A stretch of DNA of 64,000 nucleotides from Planctomycetota bacterium (GCA_029259595.1 JAJDEW010000115.1:1-64000); one strand, 5' to 3'; shown: positions 34,721 through 44,545, counted from the stretch's first letter. The notes: generated by a model from the letters alone, not told the origin. Made by a program: numbers and translations.

Positions 34721-36634
34721 ATGGAGATTCAGCCGATCGTCATCGGGACCGCCGGGCACATCGACCACGGCAAGTCGACCCTGGTTCGGGCCCTGACCGG
34801 GATCGATCCGGACCGACTCAAGGAAGAGAAGCAGCGTGGTCTCACGATCGACCTCGGCTTCGCGCCCCTCGAGCTGCCCGACGGCCGGGTGGTGGGGATC
34901 GTGGACGTTCCCGGGCACGAGCGTTTCATCCGCAACATGGTGGCCGGCGCGACGGGAATCGATCTCGTCGTCCTCGTCGTCGCCGCCGACGACGGGATGA
35001 TGCCCCAGACCCGCGAGCACCTGCAGATCATGGAGTTGCTCGGTGTGCAGCAGGGGCTGATCGCCCTGACGAAGGTCGACGCCGTGGATCCCGAGCTGGT
35101 CGAGCTCGCCGCCGAGGACGTTCGGGCGGGTGTGGCAGGGACCTTCTTGGCCGAGGCACCGCTCTTCCGCGTCTCCGCCATCTCGGGCGCCGGACTGGAT
35201 GCCTTCCGTGCGGCCCTGTTCGAGGCAGCCGGGCGCGCCGAACCGCGCTCCGCCGAAGGTGTCTTCCGCATGCCGATTCAGCGCGTCTTCTCCCGGCCGG
35301 GCTTCGGGACGGTGGTCACCGGCATTCCCGTGAGCGGAGTGGCGCGACCCGGCGACAGCCTCGAGGTCTTGCCGCTCGGCAAGAAGGCCAAGGTGCGTGG
35401 ACTCAACGCCTACAAGGAGAAGGCGCTGACGGTGCGCGCCGGGCACTCGTCCGCGCTCAACCTGTCCGACATCGACTACAACGAGGTCGAGCGCGGAAAC
35501 GTCGTCGCGACGCCGGGCTTCTTCCAGCCGCGGGTTCTCGTGGCCGCGCGGCTGTTCGCGTTGCGCGACCTCGACCGACCGATTCAGAACCGCATGCCGA
35601 TCCGGCTGCACACCGGTACGAGCGATCCGCCGGGCGAGGTGATCCTGCTCGATCGTGAGTCGATCCCCCCCGGGGAGTCGGGCCTGGTGCAGCTGCGTCT
35701 CAAGGACCCGGTCGTCTGCGCTCCGGGCGACCGCTTCGTGCTACGGCAGCTCTCTCCTGTCATCACCCTGGGTGGCGGCGCGATCCTCGAGGAGAGCCGC
35801 CATCGCCTGAAGCGCTTCAAGGGCTTCGTGCTCGAGGAACTCTCGCATCAGGAGGAGAGCTTGGCGTCCCCCGCGGCCCTGCTCGAGTCGGAGTTGCGCC
35901 GGCGGGGCGAGACCTGGCACTCGACCGAAGAGGTCGCGGTGCTCGTGAAGTGGTCGAAGGAAGAGGTCCGCGGCCTGCTCGCGCGCCTGGAAGACGAGGG
36001 TCGTGTTCGCGCCCTGAAGGACGAGCGTTGGATCCACGAAGAAGCCCTGGCGGCCTGGATCGAGAAGGTGAAGGCAGCCTTGGCGCGCTGGTTCGAGGCG
36101 CGCTCGCATCGGACCCTGATCGAGGTGATCGAGCTGCGCAAGGCGCTCACGGTCGACGCCGCTCTGTTGGGCGCGATCCTGGACGCGATGGTCGTAGCCG
36201 GGGACATCGAGCTCCTGCCGGGCGGTCGCGTTCGTCCGGCGCAGAGGAAGGGCGGCCCCGATGCGGAGTTCGAGGCCTTCGCCGGCACGATCGCAGCAGC
36301 CCTGGAAGAGGCGCGCTTCCAGCCGCCGAGCCCGGCCGAACTCGCGAGTCTTCACGGGCGTTCTTCCGAGGACGTCGAGCGTGCGCTGGAGTACTTGCGC
36401 GACAGCGAACGCGTCGATCGTGTCGGGGGCGAACTGCACCTCGCTCGGACGATCCTCGACGACGCGCGGGCGCGCATCGTCGAGAACTGCCAGCGCAACG
36501 GGAAGCTCGAGATCCCGGAGCTCCGTGACGGACTCCAGACGTCGCGCAAGTTCCTGATTCCGTTGCTCGAGTACTTCGACGCCCAGGGACTCACGATCCG
36601 CCAGGGCGGGCATCGAGTCCTGCGTCAGCGCTGA
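34721..36634 (+). CDS. selB: Selenocysteine-specific elongation factor
   Basis: This 637-residue GTPase delivers selenocysteinyl-tRNA to UGA codons marked by a SECIS hairpin. G1 is TAGHIDHGKSTLV, G2 lies at RGLTIDLGFA, G3 is DVPGHERFIRNM and G4 is ALTKVDAV; domains II and III follow (MPIQRVFSRPGFGTVVTG; GDRFVLRQLSPVITLGGG), then four winged-helix repeats (about 375-637) that bind SECIS RNA. Histidine and arginine residues of the aminoacyl pocket cannot be checked by eye. No selA, selD or tRNA-Sec lies in the window. A TAACAT box at 34706-34711 would make the message nearly leaderless. Confidence 0.96.
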   Translation: MEIQPIVIGTAGHIDHGKSTLVRALTGIDPDRLKEEKQRGLTIDLGFAPLELPDGRVVGIVDVPGHERFIRNMVAGATGIDLVVLVVAADDGMMPQTREHLQIMELLGVQQGLIALTKVDAVDPELVELAAEDVRAGVAGTFLAEAPLFRVSAISGAGLDAFRAALFEAAGRAEPRSAEGVFRMPIQRVFSRPGFGTVVTGIPVSGVARPGDSLEVLPLGKKAKVRGLNAYKEKALTVRAGHSSALNLSDIDYNEVERGNVVATPGFFQPRVLVAARLFALRDLDRPIQNRMPIRLHTGTSDPPGEVILLDRESIPPGESGLVQLRLKDPVVCAPGDRFVLRQLSPVITLGGGAILEESRHRLKRFKGFVLEELSHQEESLASPAALLESELRRRGETWHSTEEVAVLVKWSKEEVRGLLARLEDEGRVRALKDERWIHEEALAAWIEKVKAALARWFEARSHRTLIEVIELRKALTVDAALLGAILDAMVVAGDIELLPGGRVRPAQRKGGPDAEFEAFAGTIAAALEEARFQPPSPAELASLHGRSSEDVERALEYLRDSERVDRVGGELHLARTILDDARARIVENCQRNGKLEIPELRDGLQTSRKFLIPLLEYFDAQGLTIRQGGHRVLRQR

Positions 36635-36667
36635 GCGTCGCTCTGCAGGAGTCCGTTGCCGGGGTGA

Positions 36668-36719
36668 TGGCACTCGGCAGGGGAAGACGTCGCCCTGGCG
36701 CCGGACGACTTGTTCAACG
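36668..36719 (-). repeat. Dispersed 3'-flank repeat, copy C (3' end of binding-protein gene)
   Basis: Read on the minus strand this copy runs CCGTTGAACAAGTCGTCC, then GGCGCCAGGGCGACGTC, then TTCCCCTGCCGAGTGCCATC, and its first bases overlap the stop codon (TGA at 36716-36714) of the binding-protein gene. The GTTGAAC-A/G-AGTC start is shared with copy A. The core folds as GTCGTCC-GGCGCCA-GGGCGAC with one G-U pair. Confidence 0.7.
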
Positions 36720-37790
36720 GTCTGCTAGCGCGCGCTCGAGCAAGAGCTCGGCGGCGCTCAGGAGTTCCTGCGACGCCGTCGTGAAGAGCTCTTGGGGCAG
36801 GGTGATGATGCGGTTCTCACGGACCGCGCGCAGCTGGGAGAGTTCCCTGCGCGAGCGCAAGAACTCCTCCGACGGCGTCGAGCCGACGTCCGCAGTCATC
36901 GTGCCGACCACGATCCAATCGGGATCGAGGACGAGCAGAGTCTCCATGTCGACCGTCGTGTGTCCGACGAGGTCGGCCTCGGCCGCGGCGTTCGTCCAGG
37001 AGAGGAGCTCGAAGATGACGTCCGCCGTCGTTCCTCGACCCGCCGCGGATCCTTCCGCGCCCAGGTTGGAGTAGGAGAGCGCGCGCTGCACTGGGAGCGT
37101 GCGCGCACGTTGTCGCAGGCGGTCCAGGCGTTCGTCCAGAGCGAGGAGCAACTCCTGCGCCCGCTCTTCGGTCCCCAGAGCCGTCCCCGCGATCTCGATC
37201 GTGCTGAGGACGTCGTCCCAACGGTTCGGAGAGGAGAGGACCAGGACCGAGACCCCGTTCGCACGCAGGAGGCTGGTCGTGTCCGCCCCCTGCCACTCGT
37301 GACAGAGCACGAGGTCCGGCCGCAGAACGAGAACGCTCTCGGTCTTGTACGTGGCGAGCTGTGGAAGTCCGCCCCAGTCGGCGGCGCGGTCCGCGTAGAC
37401 CCCGGCGAGGGCCGAATAGGTCTGGGACTCCGCCGGCAGTCCTGCGAACCGTTCGCGCGGCAAGATCTCGAGCAGGACGTCGACGATCGCGGTGTTGGCC
37501 GGCAAGACCCGTTGCGGGGGGTGCGGAATCCGGACGCGGACGTCGTCGGCGCCGGTCAGGAAGCGGGGAAAACCGTCCGACGTCGGTTGGGGGGCAGCCT
37601 GCGCGTCGTGCGGGTCGGCTCCGAACCACATGAAAAGGAAGGCCACCCCGGCTCCGAGCGCCAGGGCGATGCCCGTGAAGGGCAGGGCGGCCGCCATACG
37701 CCGACGGGGCGGAGGGAGCGCCGCCGGCACCGAGTGAGGCGAGCGCGCAGGCTCGCTCGTGTCCGTGCCACCGGACGGAAAGGAATTCAT
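36714..37790 (-). CDS. Periplasmic binding protein of cobalamin/iron-siderophore type
   Basis: This 358-residue protein has a Pro/Ser-rich N-terminus, a membrane helix (ALPFTGIALALGAGVAFLF, about residues 35-55) and a BtuF/FecB-like Helical-backbone domain: RVLPANTAIVDVLLEILP, VLVLRPDLVLCHEW, GVSVLVLSSPNRWDDVLS, LVLDPDWIVVGTM and the closing AVRENRIITLPQ. It would bind a cobalamin or ferric-siderophore ligand outside the cytoplasm. No permease, ATPase or TonB receptor gene lies nearby. ATG at 37790 is chosen because the leader helix follows; the in-frame region further upstream is not coding-like. The helix may be an uncleaved anchor. Confidence 0.83.
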   Translation of the reverse strand: MNSFPSGGTDTSEPARSPHSVPAALPPPRRRMAAALPFTGIALALGAGVAFLFMWFGADPHDAQAAPQPTSDGFPRFLTGADDVRVRIPHPPQRVLPANTAIVDVLLEILPRERFAGLPAESQTYSALAGVYADRAADWGGLPQLATYKTESVLVLRPDLVLCHEWQGADTTSLLRANGVSVLVLSSPNRWDDVLSTIEIAGTALGTEERAQELLLALDERLDRLRQRARTLPVQRALSYSNLGAEGSAAGRGTTADVIFELLSWTNAAAEADLVGHTTVDMETLLVLDPDWIVVGTMTADVGSTPSEEFLRSRRELSQLRAVRENRIITLPQELFTTASQELLSAAELLLERALADR

Positions 37791-37974
37791 GGGGGAGGGG
37801 GGGAGAGAGGCGGCCGCGGCGAGGCTCCAGGATAGGCCATTCTTCCCAAAGGAAGCTCGGGTCGTGCAGGGGTTCCTTCCGATAGGGGGCCTGGCCCTGT
37901 CCCCAGGGCGGAACAAGACCGTGCGCCGAACCACGGGCGCTCTCTCTTCAGACGGAACCAGCGGCTAGATCACC

Positions 37975-39459
37975 ATGGACACGAACCCCACCGACGACAC
38001 GTTTCCCAGCATCGATCCCTTCGGAGACGACGATGACGTCACCCAGGAGTTCGATCTGGACCTCGATCAGGGAGGGAACCGTCCGGCGGCCGGTGCCCGG
38101 CATGCGACGCCCGGAGAGATCTTGTCTCAGGGCTTTCAAGGCGAAAACGCCGGGGACTTCCTCGGGCTCGATCGGGAGTTCGATCCGGATCAGGCGGGCG
38201 TGGCGCCCGGAGATTCGTTGGATGTCGCGGGTGACTACGAGCTGCAGTACGAAGAGGACGACATCGCCCTCGCCGATCCGGAACACGAACCGGCGACGAC
38301 GCATGTTCAGCCCGGTCCGGTGGACCACGTCGAAGAGGACTACTACGAAGACGACCTCGAGGAGGAGTTCGACGATGATCCGTACGCGACCGACGACCTC
38401 GAGGAAGCGATCCTCGCCGCGGGCGGATCCAAGCGCTCGGGACTCGTTCCACTGCTCTTCGTGATGGTCCTGCTCGGTGGGCTCGGAGCGGCCGGATGGA
38501 AGTTCGGCCCGCAACTGAACGAGAAGTACGACGTCGTCGGCAAGCTCGGCCTCGGGAAGTACTTCGGCTCGTCGACCGAGGTCGCGCGCGGCCCCGCCAA
38601 TACGCAGAAGACCTCGAAGACGCCGAAAGGCAGCAAGACGCCGAAGGGCACGGCAGCCGTGACGGCGACCGGAACGACCGTGACGGCGACGGGCAGCGAG
38701 ACCCAAGGTGCGACCGGTGATCCGAGCACGAGCACGGATCCTGTCGCGACCGACCCGTTCGGCGAGAGCGGGTCGACCGCGACAACCTCGGGTGGCGGTG
38801 AGGCGGAAACGGACGGTGGCCTCGGCTCGATCTTCGAGGGACTCCTCGGTGGAACCGAGGGCGGACCGACCGGGACGACGACCACGGGGACGATCGATCC
38901 GTTCTCCTCCTCCGGCTCGGGCTTCGGTGCCGTCGAAACGGATCCGACGACCGGCATCCAGGGCGCGGAATTCACGGGCTTTCCGAGCCTCGTGGAAGAG
39001 ATGAACTGGGCCAGCGGCGAGGATCTCGACGTCGTCTGGCGTGGGGTCGACATTCCCATGGAAGCCCTCTCGGCTCCCGCCCCGGTGATGATGCCGCGCG
39101 TCGGCAACGTCCGCGTCTACATGAAGTCGGGCGAGGTCTTCGAAGGGCGGCTCTATGCCATGGGGCAAGAGCGTCTCTGGCTCGACGCGAGCCCCGGCCG
39201 CCTCGGACTCGACGGCACCGGAGTGAAGCGGATCGAACACCTGGAAGATTACGGGAGCAGCGTGGCGTTCGCGACGACGCCACTCGCGACCGGCAACCGG
39301 GTCAAGGTCGCCCTGCCGGGCGGCTTCATCTACGGCCGGGTCCACTCGATCCGAGACGGGCAGGTGACGCTGGTCACCGACGACGGCGGCAAGGTCACCG
39401 TGCGGGATGCGGCGGTGGAGAAGGTCGGCTCGACGCGGGCCTTCGTCGTCCGCAACTGA
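37975..39459 (+). CDS. Acidic single-pass membrane protein with C-terminal SH3/Sm-like beta domain
   Basis: I do not recognise this 494-residue protein. Residues 1-155 are strongly acidic (DDDDVTQEFDLDLDQ; DYYEDDLEEEFDDD). One membrane helix follows (LVPLLFVMVLLGGLGAAGW, about 161-180). The middle (190-330) is low-complexity Thr/Gly/Ser with many TATGT-type repeats. The C-terminus has two similar beta segments, NVRVYMKSGEVFEGRLYAMG and VKVALPGGFIYGRVHSIRDG, resembling duplicated Sm- or SH3-like strands. Topology is probably acidic cytoplasmic head, exported tail. It is a likely surface or scaffold protein. A good hairpin terminator follows the stop. Confidence 0.6.
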   Translation: MDTNPTDDTFPSIDPFGDDDDVTQEFDLDLDQGGNRPAAGARHATPGEILSQGFQGENAGDFLGLDREFDPDQAGVAPGDSLDVAGDYELQYEEDDIALADPEHEPATTHVQPGPVDHVEEDYYEDDLEEEFDDDPYATDDLEEAILAAGGSKRSGLVPLLFVMVLLGGLGAAGWKFGPQLNEKYDVVGKLGLGKYFGSSTEVARGPANTQKTSKTPKGSKTPKGTAAVTATGTTVTATGSETQGATGDPSTSTDPVATDPFGESGSTATTSGGGEAETDGGLGSIFEGLLGGTEGGPTGTTTTGTIDPFSSSGSGFGAVETDPTTGIQGAEFTGFPSLVEEMNWASGEDLDVVWRGVDIPMEALSAPAPVMMPRVGNVRVYMKSGEVFEGRLYAMGQERLWLDASPGRLGLDGTGVKRIEHLEDYGSSVAFATTPLATGNRVKVALPGGFIYGRVHSIRDGQVTLVTDDGGKVTVRDAAVEKVGSTRAFVVRN

Positions 39460-39845
39460 GCGATCACCGCGGTCGGGAACTCGCCCGGTCGGCGACCTCC
39501 ACAGAGGGATCGGCGACCGGGCGAGTCCATGCTCGGACCGCGCCAGCGCTGTCGCGCACCGCGGCCAGGCCTTCTGGCCCTTGACCACGCATCCGAGGCG
39601 GACGTTCGGGCCAACTCGCCGTTTGTCGGCACCTCGCGGCCAGCGGCCCCGCAGGTGCCCCTCGGCGGGGCGTCGAGGACGCCGATCTTCGCAAGGTGAC
39701 GACAGGCGGCGAGAGGCCGCGGCGAAGTCGGCCGGCCAGGCCGAAAGGTCAGGCGAGCTTGGGACGGATGCGGGCTAAACTGCGGGCAGAGGGTCTGAGC
39801 CCTTCCGCCCGCCGCCCCGGCGGGCTCCTCCTCCACCCGCCCGTC
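39460..39845. other. Intergenic region between membrane protein and HEAT/VWA genes (386 bases)
   Basis: No gene is supported. It contains the terminator hairpin at 39479-39526 and, at 39776-39781, a TAAACT box preceded by GGGC that may be the -10 element for the HEAT/VWA gene, leaving a leader near 60 bases. I see no recognisable -35 at normal spacing. Confidence 0.45.
39479..39526 (+). terminator. Long hairpin after acidic membrane protein gene
   Basis: ACTCGCCCGGTCG (39479-39491) pairs perfectly with CGACCGGGCGAGT (39514-39526) over 13 base pairs; the loop itself contains a GGTCGGCGACC inverted repeat. It begins 19 bases after the stop codon and lacks a T-tract. Confidence 0.55.
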
Positions 39846-41447
39846 ATGCACGTCCTCGCTCTCCTCGTCCCCTGCGGCCGCGTCCTCGTTCGAGGAGCGA
39901 TCGTCGGCGGGCTTTGTCTCTCGGTTCCCGCGCTCCTGTCGGCTCGATCCGGCGGGGAGGCGCCGTCGGCGCGGATAGCGACCCCCTCCGACGAGGAGAT
40001 CGTCAAGGAGTTCAAGCGCTACTTCCGCCAGTACAAGGACACGGCGACACGCGTCGAGGCGGTGCTCGCTCTGGAAGGGGCGGACACGCCCTCGGTCGTT
40101 CAAGCCCTCGTACCGGTCCTGAAGAACAAGGACGCGGCGGTGGTGGACGCGGCGGTGCGCGTCCTCGCGAGCCTGGCGGACGAGAAGGCGGTGGCCGAGC
40201 TCTTCGTCCAGCTCGCCGAAGAGAGGAAGGAGGAGACGCGCATCGGTCTCTTGCGCGCGATCCGGGACGGTGGGCATACGGGCGACCGAGAGGTGCTCCT
40301 CGAGTTGCTCGAGGAGTCGTCCTGGGAGCTCCGACGACGGGCGATCCAGGCCCTGGCGCTGAAGCCGGATCCGGAGCTCGCCGCGGCGCTCGTTCCCCTG
40401 TGCGAAGACAGCGAGGTGGCCGTTCGATGCGCCGCGTTGGACGGCCTCGCGAACATGAAGAGCGAGCTCGTGCTCGCGCCCGCGCGCGTCGCGCTCGCCG
40501 ACGAAGCCTGGCAGGTACGCGCGAGCGCGATCGGGGCGCTGGCGCTCGTCCGGGACCGTGACTCGATCGACCCCTTGCTGGCACGCATGGAGATCGAGGA
40601 AGGGCGGCTCGTGCGGGACATCGGTCTCGCGTTGGCGGCCTTGACGGGGCGCGACTTCGGGGAACGAATCGACGGCTGGAAGCGCTTCTGGGACCTCTAC
40701 CGCGAGCGCTTCGTCTTGCCGACCGACGAGGAGCTCGCGCGGCTCCGCGAGAAGCAGAAGGAGCGCGAAGCGGAATACCGGCCCGGTGAAGGCACGAGCT
40801 TCCACGGCGTCGAAACTCCGAGCCGTTCGATTCTCTTCGTCATCGATGTCTCGGGTTCGATGGAGCAGGAAGTCGTCGAGCGTCAGAACTTCGCCGATGG
40901 CAACTATCCTTCGTTCAAGCGAATGGACATCGTCAAGACGGAGCTGGCGCGAACGATCGAAGCGCTCGAGCCTTACGTGCGCTTCAACATCCTGGCCTTT
41001 GCGACGGAGGTCGACCGCTGGAAGAAGGACCTCGTGACGGCCAACGTCCTGAACAAGTCGAGCGCGAAGACGTGGGTCGGGCGACTCGAGGCGATCGGGG
41101 GTAGCTCGAAGGAGGAGCTGGCTGCCGTCGGACTCACGGGAGCCGCGAATCTCGAAGCGGGCAAGACGAACACCTTCGGGGCGCTCGAGGCCGCGCTGCG
41201 GATCGCTCAGGGCGGCAAGGAAGACAAGGACTACGAGGTGGACGTGGACACGATCTTCTTCCTCTCGGACGGCCGGCCTTCCCATGGCCTCCTGATCGAG
41301 CCCGAGGACATCCTCCATGCCGTGCGGGAGTCGAACGCCCTCCGCAAGGTCGTGATCCACTCGATCGCCCTGGGCGAGTTCCAGAAGGACTTCATGCGAC
41401 GCCTGGCCGAGGAAAACGGAGGCGTCTTCGTCGACTTGGGCCGCTGA
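39846..41447 (+). CDS. Exported HEAT-repeat and von Willebrand factor A protein
   Basis: This 533-residue protein has a signal peptide (VLALLVPCGRVLVRGAIVGG through LSVPALLSA). Residues about 60-290 are HEAT-type helical repeats (RRRAIQALALKPDPELAAAL; AVRCAALDGLANM). A VWA domain (about 330-530) follows: LFVIDVSGSMEQEV carries the D-x-S-x-S metal-dependent adhesion motif, and FNILAFATEVDRWKKDL, TNTFGALEAAL and IFFLSDGRPSHG match the other strands. Such exported HEAT-VWA proteins are common in Planctomycetota, with unproven adhesive or scaffolding roles. ATG at 39846 opens the signal peptide; earlier in-frame residues are basic and not coding-like. Confidence 0.85.
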   Translation: MHVLALLVPCGRVLVRGAIVGGLCLSVPALLSARSGGEAPSARIATPSDEEIVKEFKRYFRQYKDTATRVEAVLALEGADTPSVVQALVPVLKNKDAAVVDAAVRVLASLADEKAVAELFVQLAEERKEETRIGLLRAIRDGGHTGDREVLLELLEESSWELRRRAIQALALKPDPELAAALVPLCEDSEVAVRCAALDGLANMKSELVLAPARVALADEAWQVRASAIGALALVRDRDSIDPLLARMEIEEGRLVRDIGLALAALTGRDFGERIDGWKRFWDLYRERFVLPTDEELARLREKQKEREAEYRPGEGTSFHGVETPSRSILFVIDVSGSMEQEVVERQNFADGNYPSFKRMDIVKTELARTIEALEPYVRFNILAFATEVDRWKKDLVTANVLNKSSAKTWVGRLEAIGGSSKEELAAVGLTGAANLEAGKTNTFGALEAALRIAQGGKEDKDYEVDVDTIFFLSDGRPSHGLLIEPEDILHAVRESNALRKVVIHSIALGEFQKDFMRRLAEENGGVFVDLGR

Positions 41448-41456
41448 AGCAGGAGC

Positions 41457-41485
41457 TTGACGGCCCCCGGGGCCGGTCCTACCCT
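41457..41485 (+). promoter_or_regulatory. Strong promoter for tRNA-Pro
   Basis: TTGACG (41457-41462), a 17-base spacer and TACCCT (41480-41485) lie 16 bases before the tRNA 5' end. This is the closest match to a vegetative promoter in the window. Confidence 0.75.
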
Positions 41486-41501
41486 GTTCCGCTCTCGACG
41501 A

Positions 41502-41578
41502 CGGGGTGTGGCTCAGCTTGGTAGAGCGCTGCGTTCGGGACGCAGAGGTCGGAGGTTCAAATCCTCTCACCCCGACCA
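41502..41578 (+). tRNA. tRNA-Pro (anticodon CGG)
   Basis: The 77-base gene folds as a complete cloverleaf. The acceptor stem CGGGGTG pairs with CACCCCG, the D stem is GCTC/GAGC, the anticodon stem CTGCG/CGCAG encloses loop TTCGGGA (anticodon CGG, reading CCG), and the T arm GGAGG-TTCAAAT-CCTCT has one G-U pair. Discriminator A and CCA are encoded. The C1-G72 pair is characteristic of bacterial tRNA-Pro. A promoter lies upstream and a 7-base-pair hairpin follows. Confidence 0.97.
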
Positions 41579-41989
41579 ACTTCCCTGAGTGGCCTCTCCC
41601 GCTTCGGCCACTGGCTCGCGCGAGCCCCCCGGCCCCGGCCGAGCCCTTGCCGCCGCGGCCGGATCTTCGCCGTCACGGCCCTCCGAGCCCCTGCTCCGGA
41701 ATTCCCTTCCGGGTGCCCACGCCGGTCTTCGGACGGACCTGCGAGCCCCCTCAAGGGGCTGTCCGTGGAAGACGATACGAGACGAGTCCCTCTCGAAGCG
41801 GGTCCCACGGGGTCCGCGAGTCACCCCCCGTCTCCTCGGCATGTCCGTTCCCGTGTGCGACAACCGGATGCACGTGATCGATCGCGTTTCAAGCGCGACG
41901 CGGGGGAACGCCGTCCACGCGACCGCTCGAACCGAGGAGCCGCGCTCGAGAAGCCGACGAGGGAGTCGGATCTGGAGCATCCTTCGGTG
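41579..41989. other. Intergenic region between tRNA-Pro and hybrid kinase (411 bases)
   Basis: No gene is supported. It holds the hairpin just after the tRNA (41588-41612) and a smaller one, AGCCCC/GGGGCT (41744-41760). The in-frame ATG at 41765 upstream of the kinase gene would add 75 Arg/Pro-rich residues that do not look coding. Confidence 0.4.
41588..41612 (+). terminator. Hairpin downstream of tRNA-Pro
   Basis: AGTGGCC and GGCCACT form a perfect 7-base-pair stem with an 11-base loop, starting ten bases after the tRNA CCA end. There is no T-tract. Confidence 0.45.
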
Positions 41990-44545
41990 ATGCGCTCGAG
42001 CGAATCCGGACGAGCGCCCGCGGGACAGATCCAGTCCCTGAGCCTGCTGATCCCGCTCTTGTCCCTGATCCTGGGCGTATTCGCCTTGGCGGGCTTGACC
42101 ATCTTTCGCGGAAGCTCGGAAGCGCTCCGGGCCAACGTGGTCGCACAGTTCGACTACAAGACCTCGCTCGTGCGGCGCGAGACCGAAGCAGCCTTGGGGG
42201 AGATGGTCGAAGACCTCGAAGGGCTCGCGCGCCGCGACGTGACCGCGGTCAATCTGTTGCAGGGAGACCCGGACGGGGCGATCACCGAGTTCTTGAACGA
42301 CGAAGTGTTGCGCCAAGCTTCGCTCCTCGAGCTGGTTGCAACCGATCTGGAGGGGAACGTGGTCGCCTCGACCTCGGAGGCCGCCGCCTTCGCGCCGCAA
42401 GGACTCGACCTTCTCTTGGACCGCTTTCGCAAGGGGTTGCGGGCGCGACTGGAAGTGAGTGAAGGGGACTTCGTCGTCTGGGTGCCGATCCAGTGGGAGT
42501 ACACCGGAGTTCAAGTGATCGGTGCGCTGCGAGCACGCGTGCGCTTCGAGGCGCTCCTGCCACCGGTGCAAGCGCGCTGGGTCGGGCTGGTCGACGGCCA
42601 GGGTCGGACCTTGGCTCAGCGCGGCGACCTCGTTCGCGACCAAGCCCCGCTCGAGTACAACACGTCGCTCGTGGCCGACGGGCGGGGAGAAGTCTGTCGA
42701 TCCGTCAGCTTCGCCCTTCCGCCGGCGATCGACGCAACGCCGTTCAGCGTGGTCTTCTCCGAGAGTCACGAGTCGCTGTTCGGAGAGATCGCCGTCCTGC
42801 GCTCCCTGTTCCTCTGGTTGGTTTCCAGTGCTGCCGTGCTCGTCGTCGCGGTCGTGAGCTACTCGTTCTACCGCCAGCGCTCGAAGACGCTCGAGTTGCA
42901 GCGCGTGAACGAGATGCTCGAGAGCTCGCAAGAGGAGATGCGCAAGCAGGCCCTGCGCCTGGAGGCCGCGAGCGAAGCCAAGAGCCAGTTCCTGGCCAAC
43001 ATGAGCCACGAGATCCGAACGCCGCTGAACGGCGTGCTGGGAATGAACGGGCTCTTGTTGGATACGCGTCTCACGGCGCAGCAGCGCGAGATCTCCGAGA
43101 CGGTCCGAGACAGCGCCGAGAACCTCCTGACCCTGATCAACGACATTCTCGACTTCTCGAAGATCGAGGCGGGCAAGCTCGAGCTGGAGGAGATCGACTT
43201 CGAGCTGCACTCGGTCATCGAAGAGACGTGCGACCTGCTCGTCCAGGAGGCGGAGCGCAAGGGCATCGAGCTTCTGCACACGGTCTCCGCCGACATTCCG
43301 CTGCACCTGCGCGGGGATCCGGGACGTGTGCGTCAGGTACTGTTGAACCTCGTCAGCAACGCGATCAAGTTCACGGAAGTGGGCGAGGTCGCGGTCGAGG
43401 CCGAGCTCGAATCCAATGAGGCGCAACAAGTCATCCTGCGCGTCTCCGTTCGCGACACGGGCATCGGCATTCCGCAGGACCGGCTCTCGCGTCTGTTTCA
43501 CTCGTTCTCCCAGGTCGATGCGAGCATGACGCGGCGCTATGGCGGGACCGGTCTGGGACTCTCGATCGCCAAGCAGCTCTCCAACCTGATGGGGGGGACG
43601 GTCGGTGTCGAGAGCCGTGAAGGTGAAGGCTCGAGCTTCTGGTTCACGGTCCGGCTGCAGGTCATCGACTCGAACGAAGCGGACGAGCCTTCTCCCCATG
43701 TCGTCGCACGTCGACCGTGGCTCGAAGACGTGGGGATCGCCGTGGTCGACGACAACAAGTCCTGCCGCGACCTCCTTGTTCGTTACCTCGAGGGCTGGGG
43801 CGCACGTTGCGTGCCGATCGCCGGTGGGGACGAGCTGGAGGAAGTCATGTCGAAACCGGAGGAGGAGCGGGGTTTCGACATGCTGGTTCTGGACGACCGC
43901 ATGCCGGACTTCGACGCGAAGGCTTTCCTCAACAGGCTCAAGAAGCGCACCACCGGTCCCGCGATCGATCAGGTGATCCTGATGACGTCGTTGGAGCGGG
44001 TCCTGGGTCTGCGGACTCTGCTGGCGGCCGGCATCCAGTACGTCTCGAAGCCGATCAGGGTCGAGCGCCTCTTTCACGCCTTGGCCGTAGCGCGCGGCTT
44101 CGAGGACGAGGGAGACGGACAACGCGGTTCCGAGCTGTCCCAGCCGAAGGGAGAGCGCATCCGCGTGCTCGTCGTCGAAGACAACGTGGTGAACCAGCGC
44201 GTGACCTCCAGCATGCTCCAGCGTTGGGGCCACGTCTGCGAAGTCGCGGCCAACGGCCAGGAGGCGCTCGAAGCCCTGGACGCGCGCGAGTTCGATCTCG
44301 TGCTGATGGATTGTCAGATGCCGGAGATGGACGGCTTCGAAGCCACGCGCCGGATCCGCGAGAAGGAGCAGGAGACCGGCGCTCACGTCCCGATCGTCGC
44401 CATGACCGCCAACGCGCTTCCAGGCGATCGAACGGCATGCCTCGACGCCGGCATGGACGATTACGTCACGAAGCCGGTGAAGTCGGCCCGGATCCAGGAG
44501 GTCGTCGAGGCCTGGGTCCACCGTTCGCGACGCAAGGCGTCCTGA
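41990..44545 (+). CDS. Hybrid sensor histidine kinase with two receiver domains
   Basis: This 851-residue protein has a first membrane helix (about residues 17-37, [17 protein letters not shown]), a periplasmic sensor, a second helix ([17 protein letters not shown]), and a coiled linker. The HisKA box [16 protein letters not shown] puts the histidine near 340; HATPase motifs are [18 protein letters not shown] and GGTGLGLSI. The first receiver (about 580-700) has IAVVDDNKS and LDDRMPD (aspartate near 634), the second (about 722-845) VLVVEDNVV and [11 protein letters not shown] (near 773), both keeping the lysine (SKPI; TKPV). No output domain is attached. ATG at 41990 precedes the first helix closely. 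Confidence 0.92.
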   Translation: MRSSESGRAPAGQIQSLSLLIPLLSLILGVFALAGLTIFRGSSEALRANVVAQFDYKTSLVRRETEAALGEMVEDLEGLARRDVTAVNLLQGDPDGAITEFLNDEVLRQASLLELVATDLEGNVVASTSEAAAFAPQGLDLLLDRFRKGLRARLEVSEGDFVVWVPIQWEYTGVQVIGALRARVRFEALLPPVQARWVGLVDGQGRTLAQRGDLVRDQAPLEYNTSLVADGRGEVCRSVSFALPPAIDATPFSVVFSESHESLFGEIAVLRSLFLWLVSSAAVLVVAVVSYSFYRQRSKTLELQRVNEMLESSQEEMRKQALRLEAASEAKSQFLANMSHEIRTPLNGVLGMNGLLLDTRLTAQQREISETVRDSAENLLTLINDILDFSKIEAGKLELEEIDFELHSVIEETCDLLVQEAERKGIELLHTVSADIPLHLRGDPGRVRQVLLNLVSNAIKFTEVGEVAVEAELESNEAQQVILRVSVRDTGIGIPQDRLSRLFHSFSQVDASMTRRYGGTGLGLSIAKQLSNLMGGTVGVESREGEGSSFWFTVRLQVIDSNEADEPSPHVVARRPWLEDVGIAVVDDNKSCRDLLVRYLEGWGARCVPIAGGDELEEVMSKPEEERGFDMLVLDDRMPDFDAKAFLNRLKKRTTGPAIDQVILMTSLERVLGLRTLLAAGIQYVSKPIRVERLFHALAVARGFEDEGDGQRGSELSQPKGERIRVLVVEDNVVNQRVTSSMLQRWGHVCEVAANGQEALEALDAREFDLVLMDCQMPEMDGFEATRRIREKEQETGAHVPIVAMTANALPGDRTACLDAGMDDYVTKPVKSARIQEVVEAWVHRSRRKAS

